Part shown: positions 11,159 to 23,507 of the stretch, one piece after another
Numbering within the stretch: the stretch's first letter is position 1
How the letters are laid out: every line of letters starts with the position of its first letter
DNA from: Saururus chinensis
Lineage: Eukaryota > Streptophyta > Magnoliopsida > Piperales > Saururaceae
Direction of reading: 5' to 3'
Length of the DNA: 64,000 nucleotides
Assembly (NCBI GenBank): GCA_035235625.1
Contig: CP141143.1
Coordinates: 34,767,178 to 34,831,177 of the forward strand
Notes under the pieces: model-generated
The model's input: the letters and a program-made list of their open reading frames with translations, nothing else
What the model was told of the DNA's origin: nothing
The model's database searches: none
Position numbers and translations under genes: made by a program

Positions 11159-14100
11159 CTATTTGGTAAACACTTCTTTAAATACAACATTCTGTGTCGA
11201 TCTATGTGGTATTGTCTTATCCGAAGAATGTTTGATCAAGATTTTTATTTTCAATTTAGAAGTACCTCTTGATAAAGCAACATATAATTGGCCATGAGAG
11301 AAAATAGGTCCAGGTAAGTACAAACCGACATTTTCAATGGTTTGACCTTGAGCTTTATTTATGGTCATCGCAAATGCCAATCTTATTGGAAATTGTTTAC
11401 ATTTAAATCTAAATGGGCATTTTTCATTATCTGTTGACTTCATAGGAATCCTTGGCAAAAAAATATTTCTTCCATTATATTCCCCTGTTGCAATTTGAGA
11501 ATGAATAACATTATGATCAAACTTGATACAAATCAACCTTGTTCCATTACACAGTCCATTACTTGGATCTAGGTTTTGCAATAACATGATTGAGCAATTT
11601 TCCTTGAGTACTAATTTATGTGGAGGTAGGCCATTAGGAGTAAGTGTGTTAAGGAACTCATGTGAAGAGAAATTATTTGTATCATCAATTGTCGTATCAT
11701 AACTGTAGTATGTTACTGCATTGCCACTACACAACAAAACAATTCTTGCATTTAATTAATCAACGAATTCATTCTTAGTTGTCAAAATGCACCTCTCTCA
11801 AATAACTTGATTCCATAACTTGTGTTTGTAAAGATGAAAATATTTCTGCAATCAATTTGGAAGTTCCTATTTCAAAATCTGAAGCTTGAATCAACATATT
11901 TGATTAAATATGAAAGTAATCATCTTGAACACATGTTTCATCTCCATCGCCAATCCGAAGTAAATATGAACAAAAATCTGGATCATTTCTTACTCGTATA
12001 TTTATAGTGAGAGGCAATATCTCAATGGTTTGCCAAAGCCTTGACCGCACCAAACTTGTATCAACTATCTCTTCTCTTGTACCTTTGGGGACCACTGGCA
12101 ATACTTGTCGAAAATCTCTACCAAACACAACCACTTTTCCACCAAAAGGTTTTGAACAATCTAGTATATCTTGGAGAGTGTGATCCAAGGCCTCAAATGC
12201 ATACCTTTTTGTCATTGGTGCTTCATCCCATATAATCAAATCTGTTTGTACAAGTAATTGTGCTAGCCCACTTTGTTTTGAAATATTGCAAGAACTATTA
12301 ACACCAATGTCAATCGGGATCTTAAATCTAGAATGAGCATTACGGACTCCTGGCAAGATTGATGCGGCAACCCCAGAGGTTACTGTTGCAAGCGCAATCA
12401 TTCCTCTTTGTCTAACTGTTGCAAGAATAGCTCTATATAAAAAAGTCTTACCCGTCCCACCAGGACCGTAGACAAAGAAAATACCGGGTAATCTAGATTC
12501 AACTCGTACAATAATTATGTCATATGCTTAATCTTGATGCGATATTGGAATTACTCCCTCCTCAATTACCTCTCTTGTTCGACTATACCTAAAAGAATCA
12601 AGTTCAATCTTTGGTAAATCAAATTCATCCAAAGAACGTCCTAAATTCACAACACACTCACCAATTTCTTTCAATACATAAGCAGCACGTACGGTATCCG
12701 AAACTCCACTTGCAAAAACACAGTCGTCAAACATATCCAAAAGCAGAGTGTCCCATAATTTTTGCACATCAACAGGTTTGCAGAATACCAAAATTGTTGC
12801 AAATAGTGTTCTTAATAAAGCAGGCATTGAGAACGTTGATGCCTCTTCCAAACATAGCAATATATCATTGTCATCAAGCAATAATCTCATCATCTGTGCC
12901 GCCTCACAAAACGTCTTACATTGTATGCCTTCAACATATAAAAAATGTTCAAATGACTCTATTTGACAAACGTGATTCAATAAAAGTCTTAAATAATATC
13001 TTTCTCCTTCAAATGGATTTGCAGTGTTTATTCTACCAATTGAAAAACCAGATTTTCTCGGATCCCATGAATGGTTTTGACCATTATAAACATAAAAGGT
13101 GGGAAATTCTCGATAGAGTAATGTCCGAGCATGTGAATCAACCTTGTTTCTTTCAAAGAAAGTTGTCAACATGGTTTGACAGTTCACCTCATTACCAAGA
13201 AAATCAGCTAAATTTTGACCATCATAGAAAGAGATTGTATGCTTATTTGGTCAGTGAAGTTGCAAATTGATAACAGCTAGACAATTATCACTAAGGCTGA
13301 ATGTAAAAATTCGCCAAGCTGCCTTGGGTGGAGAACCCACCGTGAGTTTTGATAACTCTTTATCGCATCAACATGTAAATTGTTCATCAATTGCACAGAG
13401 ATATAATCATGACCCTTATATATATTTGTAAAGGTACTTTACAGCCTTGATACTTGAACATACCTCAACATTCATGTGACAATCATAACGTTTCAGCAAA
13501 AAAGGATTGTAAGGAACAACCCATCGATTGTCTAAAGTGTGACCACGTACATATACAAACAAACTGTTGTTTCGTCTCTTGTATACTGGATACGAATCAT
13601 CACCTTCTATAGTGACATCTGTAAATCTTCTGGGATATTTGAAACGACAACCTCCATTTGTCATGCATGGAGAGTTTATTCTTAAAATCCCACAAGGTCC
13701 ATGCATCATGTGCTTCATCACACGCCTATGTAATAAAGCATCTTCTTCAACATTTGGAATTTCAGCACAAACAAATATGTCATATGTATCGGCACCCACA
13801 ATCTTGTCTTCTCTAGCCATTATCACCAATAATGCATATGTGGTAACCCTTATTTTTTAAATTCAATCACATCAACATGGGCAATAACTCTACCATGAAG
13901 CTTTCTTTTATAATAAGTTCCTTCAAATCATCTATGTTGGCCTTAAAAACTCGCAAAACAATATCAGGTCTATTGGATGCAGATTCTCCACGTTTCAATT
14001 GGCTAGTAATCTCAGACCATTCTGGGTTCATGTCAATGTAATAAATAAATCTGATTTACCATATGTTTGAACAAGAGCCATGACATCCAAATATCTTTGT

Positions 14101-15656
14101 CTCATATCACGTGGTCCTCCAATGAATGATGCTGGTAAAACAACTCATTTACCTATTCTCTTTCGCTCTGTCTCCCCAGCAACAACACTATCTATTACAC
14201 CTTGGTAAAACTCTGCTCTTAAAGCACGTTGATTTTGTTTTATAAAGTTCAATCTATTTGTCTCAATTTTCACTTACATGTCAACTATATACTGTTGAAA
14301 TAATCGTCCACCATTGATAATACTCCACGAAGGGTTTAACCTAATTTGGAATAAGTAGGAATAATATTCCCTACAAGTCACATCAGTTCATCGTCTTTGA
14401 AGTTGGACTTGAATTTGTAATTCTTGCTCAAATTGTTCTATGCTATATGGATATACTGAATTTGCTAAACAACGACGTTTAATCCCAGCATGCCAACCAA
14501 TCGCACCACTTGGAAACAACAACGGGTATTATAAAGGGTCATAGCATCCATAATAAGGTTGAACTTTATAAGATTGACCTTGTTTTCCATGAACAATAAT
14601 TTGCCTTTCTCGCTCACCTGTTTCATCATCTCCTTTGATCCAAATAGCAGCCACTTAAGACGAAGATGGTGCATTGTAAACACGTTGATCATGAACACAA
14701 CTTTTCTAAATACCAATTCTCAAGTCACGAACATCCCCCATATTGCTAAGTTGCCGCAAAATTTGAGCTTAAGGATTGATTTCAAGAATTTTAATAATCT
14801 TTTGTACCAATGTCGGTAACAAGTTCGTCATTAGACATATGCAATTTTCTACCTCATGATCTGTGTCATAAAAATATAGTTGCAAGAAACGTGGACCCAA
14901 ATCCTTTAGTTGTAGAGAGTGGAGGGAATGATAAAATTTGACCATGAATTCGATAGGTATATGTTCCCACCCTCATATTATTGACACTCTCATCGACCTA
15001 AGCAAGAATCGATGTGAAAGAAAAAATGCTATTATAAGCCCTGACACAATCACGGAAAGCCTTGCACTCATCTGAGGTTCCAACATAAAGTTCTTCTAAC
15101 TCTGGTGGAATTCCATTAAGACTAATCATAACACCCCCATTTTAACAGCAAAAGGCCTTTGTCTCTATCTTGAATTTTTTTGCTCGACAATATTCACAGT
15201 CAACATCTAGGTCTATACAATGAACTCTAGCTTTCTTTCTCAAAATTTTTGACATTGAGGGCAATTCAAATAATTCCATTTCCAATTGATTGTATCCAAT
15301 GTTAGTCAATTCCGTATCGGTAGTGAGAGAATCACGAGTAACAACAATTTGACCACCCACTTGGTCTGTCAATAGGGAAGATCTAAAAATGTTATCCCAA
15401 AAGCAAGTGCGAAAAATCTAAAAGAAAGCCATCAAATGTAAGTCAATTTACCATTGTTTATATCTAGAAGTTGATCATCAAGGTTTGTTAAAGCACTGCT
15501 TCTATTGCACACCTGAACTCAATGAAGTCCTATTTTTTAGATTCAAATGTTCCTTTATAGCAATCCTATTTTTTCTACAGTAGATAGTTGAGCATACCAC
15601 GCACGTTTTCTAGTGTTTTTTGCTTCTCTATTTGATGTAGATGTCTCCGACACCAT
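11159..15656 (-). pseudogene. Helitron Rep/helicase (RepHel), decayed
   Basis: Replication initiator joined to a Pif1-family helicase. N-terminal piece from ATG at 15656 ('NREAKNTRKRAWYAQLSTVE'). Cys-rich segment at 15210-15142 (CEYC...CC). Helitron_like_N domain at 15110-14750 ('YTYRIHGQI', 'DLGPRFLQLYFYDTDHEV') and 13829-13416. The Rep motif is at 13879-13832: HVDVIEFKK, a stop, then GLPHMHY, which keeps the HxH metal-binding pair. The segment ending KAVKYLYKYI follows. Linker at 13187-12528. Helicase Walker A GPGGTGKT at 12467-12444, 'LIIWDEAPM' (Walker B) near 12230, and the C-terminal 'AFAMTINKAQGQT' and 'GQLYVALSRG' motifs at 11390-11260. Damage: stop after the Cys-rich segment (about 15140), stop near 15000, stop inside the Rep motif, stop at 12528-12530 before the helicase, frame changes near 13400 and 11800. 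The domain assignment is firm; the product is not functional as it stands. Confidence 0.88.
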
Positions 15657-17557
15657 CTAAGACATTTGAGAAACCCAAAAAAAATTCCCTAATAACATAC
15701 GTATAACATATGTCTTAGGTAATATCATTTTAATAAAGGGTGAGCATTTTATATATCAAAGATCCAACCTATTTAATTGATGTAATAAGATTTTTTTCTT
15801 CTGTATAAGAATACTATACGATTTGATATTCCATATGAAACAAATAAAAAGAGAAGTATACAAACATATTTATATAGAAGTGAATGATACCATTAATACT
15901 TAAATTTTTAAAAAAAGCATGATAATCAAATAAGAAAAATCGAAAGAATATCTAATGTATAATAACAAGTAGGACATCTATATAGTTAAGCATATCTAAA
16001 TAAAAAACAAAGAAGTTTCCCAAATAGGAATGTTATATTCAAATATTTATATATACTAATTATTTCATATATAATAACGAGCAATTGTTTTCCCCACATA
16101 AACAAAAAACACAAATATAGAAGGGACAATATCTATGTGTAAGCAACAAATGTATCATATATATTAATGTAACTTATATGAATAAACAGTCAAACATATA
16201 TTGTCACATATAAGTAGAAGTAAGGGCGAAACGTACCTATCCAACGTAGTTAAAAATAGCGACCACAAGTAATAATTTGATTATACACCAGCGAACTATA
16301 AGAAAATGATGTAGATATGAAGTCAACAAAGGGCGTATGTTCTTTAATACATATTAGAATGTAGTCACAATAAAACCGACTGATACGGTATAAAGTAGTG
16401 TTATCAAAAGATGATGTAAGTATTATTTTTTTGAAAACACAATTCTTTGGATAAAAGATAGGTACAACTCATTGTTAAAAGAGAAATATTACACCATCAT
16501 ATCACACGTTTATATAATAACTATGTCGATCTTGTAAAGAAAAACTTTAAAAATTTCAAGAAGTTAAAACCTATACAATAGATTTATTTCGAGTTTGAGT
16601 GCAATACCTCTTATAAGACACCAAAAGAAGCAAAGAAATTTGATTCAACAAACATGTGGGGGTGAAACTTCTAAGTTGTGAAGACATGTACCAAATGAAG
16701 AACACATAGGTGTGGCAACAAAGAGTTTGTACTCTATTCAATTACCAAAAATTATGCATTTATTGTATGTCATAACTTATAACATTAAATGATGAGTAAT
16801 TGATTATCATGGATCATGGTGAAACTTTCCATGTTCCATAATTAATAGAATGTGTGGTTTAGAAACTCTAATTACAATCATTGAATTTGTATTCATCACA
16901 TTAATTGATATAGTAATTGTACCATGACTATTCATGTTAATGTTAGGATTAAGCAATATCTGAAGTGTGTACCGACAATATATTCAATAATAATCAATTG
17001 CAATGCATTAAATAAATATATGATTCATACATACTATCTCAAATCAAAGGTATTAGCAACATTATGTATATAAAATAAATCAAATAGTATACATAAGTGT
17101 TTAGAGATAAAATTAATGCTAAAATGGTATCTTTTGCAAAGCTATTTAAAATAGTAATTAAAGCTTACTTATAGGTATGTCCAAAAATTGGAAGCTATTA
17201 GTTAAATAGGAGGATTACTATGATGAATTCTTTTGTAACGTTTCATCTATTAAAACCAATGTATAATTATAGCATGTATTTTACTCTCACGCACACTTTG
17301 TATTTATTATTTTCCCACCTTGAAACGTTCATAATAAAAAGATCATTTTTGAATTCAATATAATTTATTGCAACGCCAATTATGGTTCTATTATTTATGC
17401 CATGTTTATTGGTATTTAAATACATATAGTAGTGGGCATTTAGAAAATTTTAATCATCATATATGCATGTATGTATATGCTTTTGAATTAAATCATATTT
17501 TCTTTAATAGTGTATTCGTAATATATTATGTTGAACGCATATTCAGCATTGAAGTAT
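15657..17557. other. Helitron interior, AT-rich, no gene seen
   Basis: About 1.9 kb upstream of RepHel on its coding strand. Only short chance reading frames. It probably holds the RepHel promoter, but I found no clear TATA box that I would commit to. Confidence 0.4.
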
Positions 17558-17688
17558 GATATTCGTCATCAAAAGACCCTTTTATATATGAATCTTATTT
17601 TCCTTCAGTTCCATACCTTGAAGGTACATATTTGTCGGTCACTATTTTGATTTTATATGGTAGTTGTGAGGTAGGGTTTTTGGCCTAA
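17558..17688 (+). repeat. Left arm of a 131-bp inverted repeat
   Basis: Starts gatattcgtcatcaaaagac and ends gtagggtttttggcctaa. The reverse complement of 23377-23507 follows it base for base with about 15% differences by eye. The two arms enclose 5.7 kb with the F-box-associated-like fragment. Confidence 0.8.
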
Positions 17689-17689
17689 A

Positions 17690-17935
17690 TTATTAATTAA
17701 TAATACCCCATACCTTAATAAAATATACCTCAGAAACTAACCAAAATTACATCCAAAAGCGTAGCAAAGGAGGGATATGAATAAATGGCATTTTCATCCA
17801 CCTATGCCAAACTGTCCCGGACCTTATTAATTTTGACCCCAATTCCCGGAATACCCTATAAAATGCCTATAATTTCATGAAAAATGAATTACATAAGCAC
17901 ATAAATACTCACTCATTCATGGTCTAATTATTTAA
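17690..17935 (+). repeat. Internal Helitron repeat, copy 1
   Basis: Shares 'aaactaaccaaaattaca', 'gagggatatgaata', 'ttttgaccccaattcccggaat' in short blocks and 'cacataaatactcact' with 25865-26100 and with 28180-28400, in the same orientation. It holds only the first half of the longer repeat. Confidence 0.8.
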
Positions 17936-17964
17936 TTTTTTTTATGAATTTTAAAATGTAATAT

Positions 17965-18073
17965 ATACTAAAAGAGAGAGATAAGAGAAGAGTGAGAAGA
18001 GAAACATAATGAGAGGAGATAGTGAGAAAGAGAGAGGAAAAGAGAGAGAAAGAGAGGGTAGAGAGAGGAGAAA
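17965..18073 (+). repeat. Purine-rich GA tract
   Basis: About 105 bases almost entirely A and G (variants of gagagaaagagagg), with one short break. Simple sequence; polypurine tracts of this kind occur in plant intergenic DNA. Confidence 0.85.
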
Positions 18074-18989
18074 ATTTTATAATAAGCTTATGCAATAAGC
18101 ATTTGCAATCTTTGTTCTCAGTTTGGGAAAATTGTAACTATTTGTGGCATTGAATTGAAAAGTTATTAATATTAAGCTTATTAGCGGCATCTTTTTTAAA
18201 TGTGGCTAGACATTGATGATGTTGGATTAATTTTATATAATGGATGACTGGTTCGAAAGGGACCCTTACGTATATTGGAGGTTGGTCCAGTCTATTGTTA
18301 TTTAATTATGCTTATTTTGTCCTAGGTGGGTTTGTTCAGTGTGTTATTACTTCATGGCATACATAGGGTTGGTTAGTTCATATTTGGAAGGATGCAACTT
18401 CGTGATTGCCATAGTTTCTAGTCATCTAAATTTTTTGCACATGGATGTTGTATATATAACTAATAAATATAAAAAATGACATATACAATTGTTTGTTCCA
18501 TAATAGAAACCATTAATTTAAAGGAATGAGAGTCTAGTCTTTATCAAACTCAGTATATGCGACATATTATACATGCTTGGAAATATGTTATAATATGTAT
18601 GTGATATGCGATGTTGAACACCATTGAAATCAACGTGTCGGATTTTACATCACTATTTTAAAATTTAAAATGCATGATAAAATATGACCAGTTGTGGCTT
18701 ATATAAGTACATCAAATCTATTTATGCAGTATACATATTTTTTACATAATTACGAACATATAGTATTCATGTGTAAGGTGAAGACAAAATAATAATTTCC
18801 TATATCAAATGGGTAACAACTCGCATAATTAGATACACAAGTAACAAAAATAATAAAAGAAAAAGTATCATATATTATACCAGTCTTTTTTAGAACAAAA
18901 TAAAAGTAAAGTACTTGCCTAGTATTCAGCATACATGGAAAAATAAACATACGTTGTGCAAAGAAACTAAATACTCATAACAAACACTA

Positions 18990-20130
18990 AAATAACTCGG
19001 GCCACCACACAAATTTCAAGTCCTCTCATCGTCTTGCAGACGAACAAGGACTCGATTTTCAACAATCCACCTGCCATTATAGTTTGTCGGATCTTCACCA
19101 CTATGAGGAATTGGATGAGCGTTGTAACCACTCATGAAAAGCATAATACCAGGCTCACAGAAAGAATACTCTAGTTTCACAGTTCTAATGCTTCTATTAA
19201 TTACATCACAAAAGAATACCTCCTTTTTTGTAACCAAAACGAATACATCAAGCGAGTGTATAGACTATTGTTTATTTCAACATTCTTGGTGACTAAATCT
19301 GATATAGGAAAACTTAGATCTTCAGCCCAAACCGATTTTTTCCAACAATCTAATGAATAAACATTCATGACCCCTCCAATAAGAGAGACAAGGTCAAAGA
19401 CGTCCCTCACGGCTCGCTAAAACCAAAATATGATTCCCAACAATTCTTATGACATTGGTAGGTAGTTCAATATAAGCACAATCACAGGTGTCCATGTCAA
19501 AAACAAAAACCTTTGTTTCATCTATAAGCAAGTGCACATACTTACCAACACATATGGGTGGTTCTGATCTAACTGAAGCGAAATTCACTGTTTGATTCAC
19601 CAATATGTTTCTACCCCCAATTGTCAGAACTAAACACTTCGATAAGATAATTGTCATGCTTGTCAGATAAACATAATCTAAATATCTTATAACGGTAGCC
19701 ATTTATATGATTTTCCATAACAGCATAAGCAATTGACATATACCTCAATCTAGGACTTGGAATAAGAACCCAATCTCCAACCATTAGTCGAACAATGTAG
19801 TACCTATCTGTGCATTGAGCAACATTTTTACATAGAACTAACCCACTGGTAGTGGTTGCTAAAAAAATCATGTCTTCAGGAAAAAATAATTCCAAATTAG
19901 TATCTATTGCAAGTGAAGGGTGAAATGGAAGGTAACTTCGAAACACCTGCATCATTGAAGGAAATAACCGTATGTTTGATGATGAGTAGAACACAACTCG
20001 ACAATAGAGCACGTCTCCAACCTTTGCAAACCATCTTACAATGCTTAAAATTAAACCCTTGTTGTTCTCAACAAAATCTGAAGAGTAAGTGATTCTAACA
20101 AAGACCGGGTGGGAAAATAATTTCCACATT
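18990..20130 (-). pseudogene. F-box-associated-like host gene fragment captured in the Helitron
   Basis: Four minus-strand frames overlap end to end and read as one protein when frame shifts are allowed: 20129-19611, 19702-19394, 19410-19201 and 19237-19016. The first holds 'IFLATTTSGLVLCKN', 'RYYIVRLMVGDWVLIPSPRL' and 'YRYKIFRLC...EVFSSDNWG', the pattern of plant F-box proteins with an F-box-associated beta-propeller domain. The later pieces continue with 'VLTIGGRNILVNQTVNFASV', 'VFVFDMDTCDCAYIELP', 'GGVMNVYSLDCWKKSVWAED' and 'KKEVFFCDVINRSIRTVKLE'. I did not identify the F-box itself upstream of 20130. At least three frameshifts make it non-coding. It has nothing to do with transposition and lies between the RepHel gene and the Helitron 5' end, as captured host genes do. 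It could belong to a related family (for example DUF295/KIB1-like). Confidence 0.5.
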
Positions 20131-20159
20131 CAGCTTGTTCCAAATACAATAAGACTTGG

Positions 20160-22228
20160 TCCATTGTAACCTAAAACAAAAACAAAATACAATCAGTTTA
20201 CACGATTAATATGATAAAGTATAATCGAATCACTAAATTCAATTAAAAAAAGGTTAAGACCAATATCAATAGACTACACCATTGAGCAATATCATGGGTA
20301 TGTTAAATTATTGTATGTATATATATATATATTAACATATCAATGAGCCTTATGCCGGCAGCAGTCATACATGCAGAGATTGCAGACATGGACGCTTCTA
20401 ATATTGAAGGGAAAGTGCACCAGAACGAACTCCCTAAACTTATTATAATTGCATTTAGCCACATGGGAATTTTAAAATTAAGACATAATCCCAGTTGGAT
20501 GAAAACAATAAATTCCCTGTGCCATCTATAAGTAAAGACACTGCCTTATGATAGGTTCGCTAGCCAACACTAAGAAATTAGCCATCTCTAAGTAAACAGA
20601 TTGACTTGTTGTCCATGATTGAATACTTTCCATCTTTTGGCACACACATCTTTTTAGTTTTCTCTTCATTTTGTTTTGTTTTCTCGTTGAGTTTATTAAT
20701 AGGTTTTTAATAAAAAAAAATGAATATGGTCAAACACAAAAAAAATTATGTAGCTTATTTATTGCTATTTAAAATATGCTTGTCTTGACGGGATTCTAGT
20801 CGCAAGATGATCAAGAAGTTATCAGTTTTATACGATTCAAGGTGGTAAGTTTATGGACTTTTCTACTATGGAAGTAGAGGGAATCCTCTGCCCGATACAC
20901 ATTAGTAAAATAGAAACCACCCCCTGTGCCACAACCTTGCTAGTAGTGTTCTGGAGCTTTTTATCGAGGCCGGGGGGCAAATACAAATGAATTAGTTGGG
21001 GAGTCCCTGTCTAATTGAGCAGAATTTTTCAGTGGCATGACCCCGCCAGATACAACTAAATCACATGGGGTCTTCAAGTCCCCATGGAAATCCCCAATCA
21101 CAAATCTCCATAATAGTATAGGTTCTGGCAGGGGTGCCCCCCATAAAATTCTGCATAGATTTCTTGTTTCCCATCATAGTTATTTATATTTGAATTTTGC
21201 AGAATCTATTACTACAGTAAAAGATTTAACTTTAGATTCTTAGTTTACCTATGTTTTGTTTATAATGATGTGGATCAATGTTGCGTACGATGATATGTTA
21301 TTTACAACTTTAATTTTAAAAAACGTTGCCTTACACTAAATGCTAGATAAAATGACTTATACAAGTCAAACCACACAAGCAAAACACTAAATCAAGTCGC
21401 TTTGTATCATCCGTGTTGCATATGCAATGAGTACCAATTAGGGCCATACGACGCATAGCCATCTCCGTACAAGCTGACCCAAAAAGCTGCACCCTCGTTG
21501 ACGTAATAAATCAATTGTTATGCCAACACCCTAAATTATCATTTTCGATGTAGCATGCGCAAAAGTGGCCTATGCTACATGACTTTCCAAGTTGAAACTA
21601 ACCGCAAGGCGTATAATTTGAACTAAGGTACACAATTTTTTTAAAATTAAGAGTGAACTTCAGTTTATGTTATAACAGATATCCGTATCATGCCAGTAGG
21701 TACACATTATCATACAACACTGTGGATATGGTATATCATATGGATTTATGAAATCAATTGGATGACACTATAATAATTGAAAATTTAGAATAATCATGAC
21801 ACGTTGAACTCAATAAGAAATGAGCTATCCATTTTTTCTTGTTAACGTGGAGAATCGCAACATGAGTCTTATATCATAACCATCATTCAAATCATTAGCA
21901 TGAACAATCTAACATTGTCATTTAAACGAACGGTGATCTTCTTAACTTCACAGCCACCAGATAACACTAATCCCTGAACACTCACAATTAGCCTTCTATC
22001 ACAACTAACAAAGGAAATTTGAAACCAGTTTTAAAATCATCTATCAATTTATGTAATAAGATAAATGAGCTATACATGGTTGTTGAGGACACTATAATAC
22101 TACTCTACTAATGAAGCAAAATGTGACTTAATTCAAAAGGCATATACATAAATACATACATATATATAGATAAAATTATTCAAGGAATATCTCACTCACT
22201 CCAGCCCTAAGAAGAGATGGTCACATAT
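20160..22228. other. Helitron interior without recognised gene
   Basis: AT-rich sequence with a (TA) run near 20320 and a GC-richer island at about 20890-21160. I found no open frame with family features. Confidence 0.35.
21018..21157. repeat. Imperfect inverted repeat (possible small palindromic insert)
   Basis: 'gagcagaatttttcagtggc' onward at 21018-21055 pairs imperfectly with the reverse complement of 21118-21157 ('ggttctggcaggggtgcccc' and following). The GC content is higher than its surroundings, which hints at an inserted small element. Confidence 0.4.
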
Positions 22229-22712
22229 ATAGGAAAATATTTAATAGAGACCCAGCCAACTACAAATTTAACGCAGATAGCTCCACAACACGGCCAAGAC
22301 CAAGACCTAGTGGATAGGGTTCCATTTCCATATGTATGTACGTCTGATAAATCAACTAAATTCAACTTCAGCTTGTGAAAATAAACCTACGCTTATTTTG
22401 ACGGAAATCATAAACCAATATATGTGCCACTATAATCATTTGAATTGGAATAAGATGCCCGCTAACTACAAATATAGGAAAATATTTAATAGAGACCTCA
22501 CCAACTACAAATTTATAGCTCCACAACACAGCCAAGACCATGACCTAGTGGATAGGGTTCCATTTGCATATGTATGTACGTTTGATAAATCAACTAAATT
22601 CAACTTCAACATGTGAAAATAAACCTACGCTTGTTTTGAGGGAAATCATAAACCAATATGTGTGCCACTATAACTATTCGAACTGGAATAAGATGCCTCC
22701 ACCTACATGCCT
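22229..22712 (+). repeat. 245-bp direct tandem repeat, two copies
   Basis: 'aggaaaatatttaatagaga' occurs at 22231 and 22476. The copies run in parallel through 'gatagggttccatttc', 'tgataaatcaactaaattca' and 'ggaaatcataaaccaatat' with few differences. A more diverged third relative is at about 26450-26515. Confidence 0.88.
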
Positions 22713-23376
22713 TATCTAATCCTTGCATTTACAACAAGGATCGATGGTGATGTGCGAACCATACAAGGAACAATGTACAAAACAACTTTATAAACATAAT
22801 AAGTATAGTATCCCGCGTTGAATCAAAACGTAACCAAAACGTTATTACTCTAAGTCAACAAATAAAGTGAGCTTTAAAATGGTACAAATTTGGAGCGCAA
22901 AGTATAATACTCTGTTCAACAATCCACTGTTCGCTACACACCAAACCATAGTCATACATCCATTGGCTATTGCCACTTCCATGCCTATGCAATGACAAAT
23001 AAAAAGAAAGGTAGTGCCAACCCAAAGTTAAATACACAAATATATTATGTTGGGCATGACAAATTAGTCCTTTACAAATCCACCATACCCACATTTGCCT
23101 ACAATATTCACAATCAGAAACAATGGCTTACTCCACCATTGGCCCATACGAATTTTCTTTCATACCATACACATCACATCGGATCCCATTAACATTCTAA
23201 TAAATAACATCTATTATTTGTAATGGAACAACAGGACTATACACGGTAATTAAACAAACACAATTGAGCCCTGGTCACATAAAATTAGACGCACATAATA
23301 ATAATCTATCAAATCTTAATCCAAACATGACATCTCATGGCACGACGAAAATAGATCTAGTGATTGGTCAAGCACA

Positions 23377-23507
23377 TTAGGCAAAAAACCCTACCTCACA
23401 TCTACCATATAAAATCACAATAGCGACCGACAAATATGTACCTTCAAGGTATGGAACCGAAAGAAAAATAAGATTCGTATACAAAAGGCTCTTTTCATGA
23501 TGAATAT
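23377..23507 (-). repeat. Right arm of the 131-bp inverted repeat
   Basis: Reverse complement of 17558-17688 with scattered differences. It reads ttaggcaaaaaaccctacct at the inner side and gatgaatatc at the outer side. No clear target duplication flanks the pair. Confidence 0.8.

Noticed and set aside
12611..13270. 219-codon plus-strand frame
   Set aside because: Antisense of the RepHel linker region, which has clear Helitron features on the minus strand.
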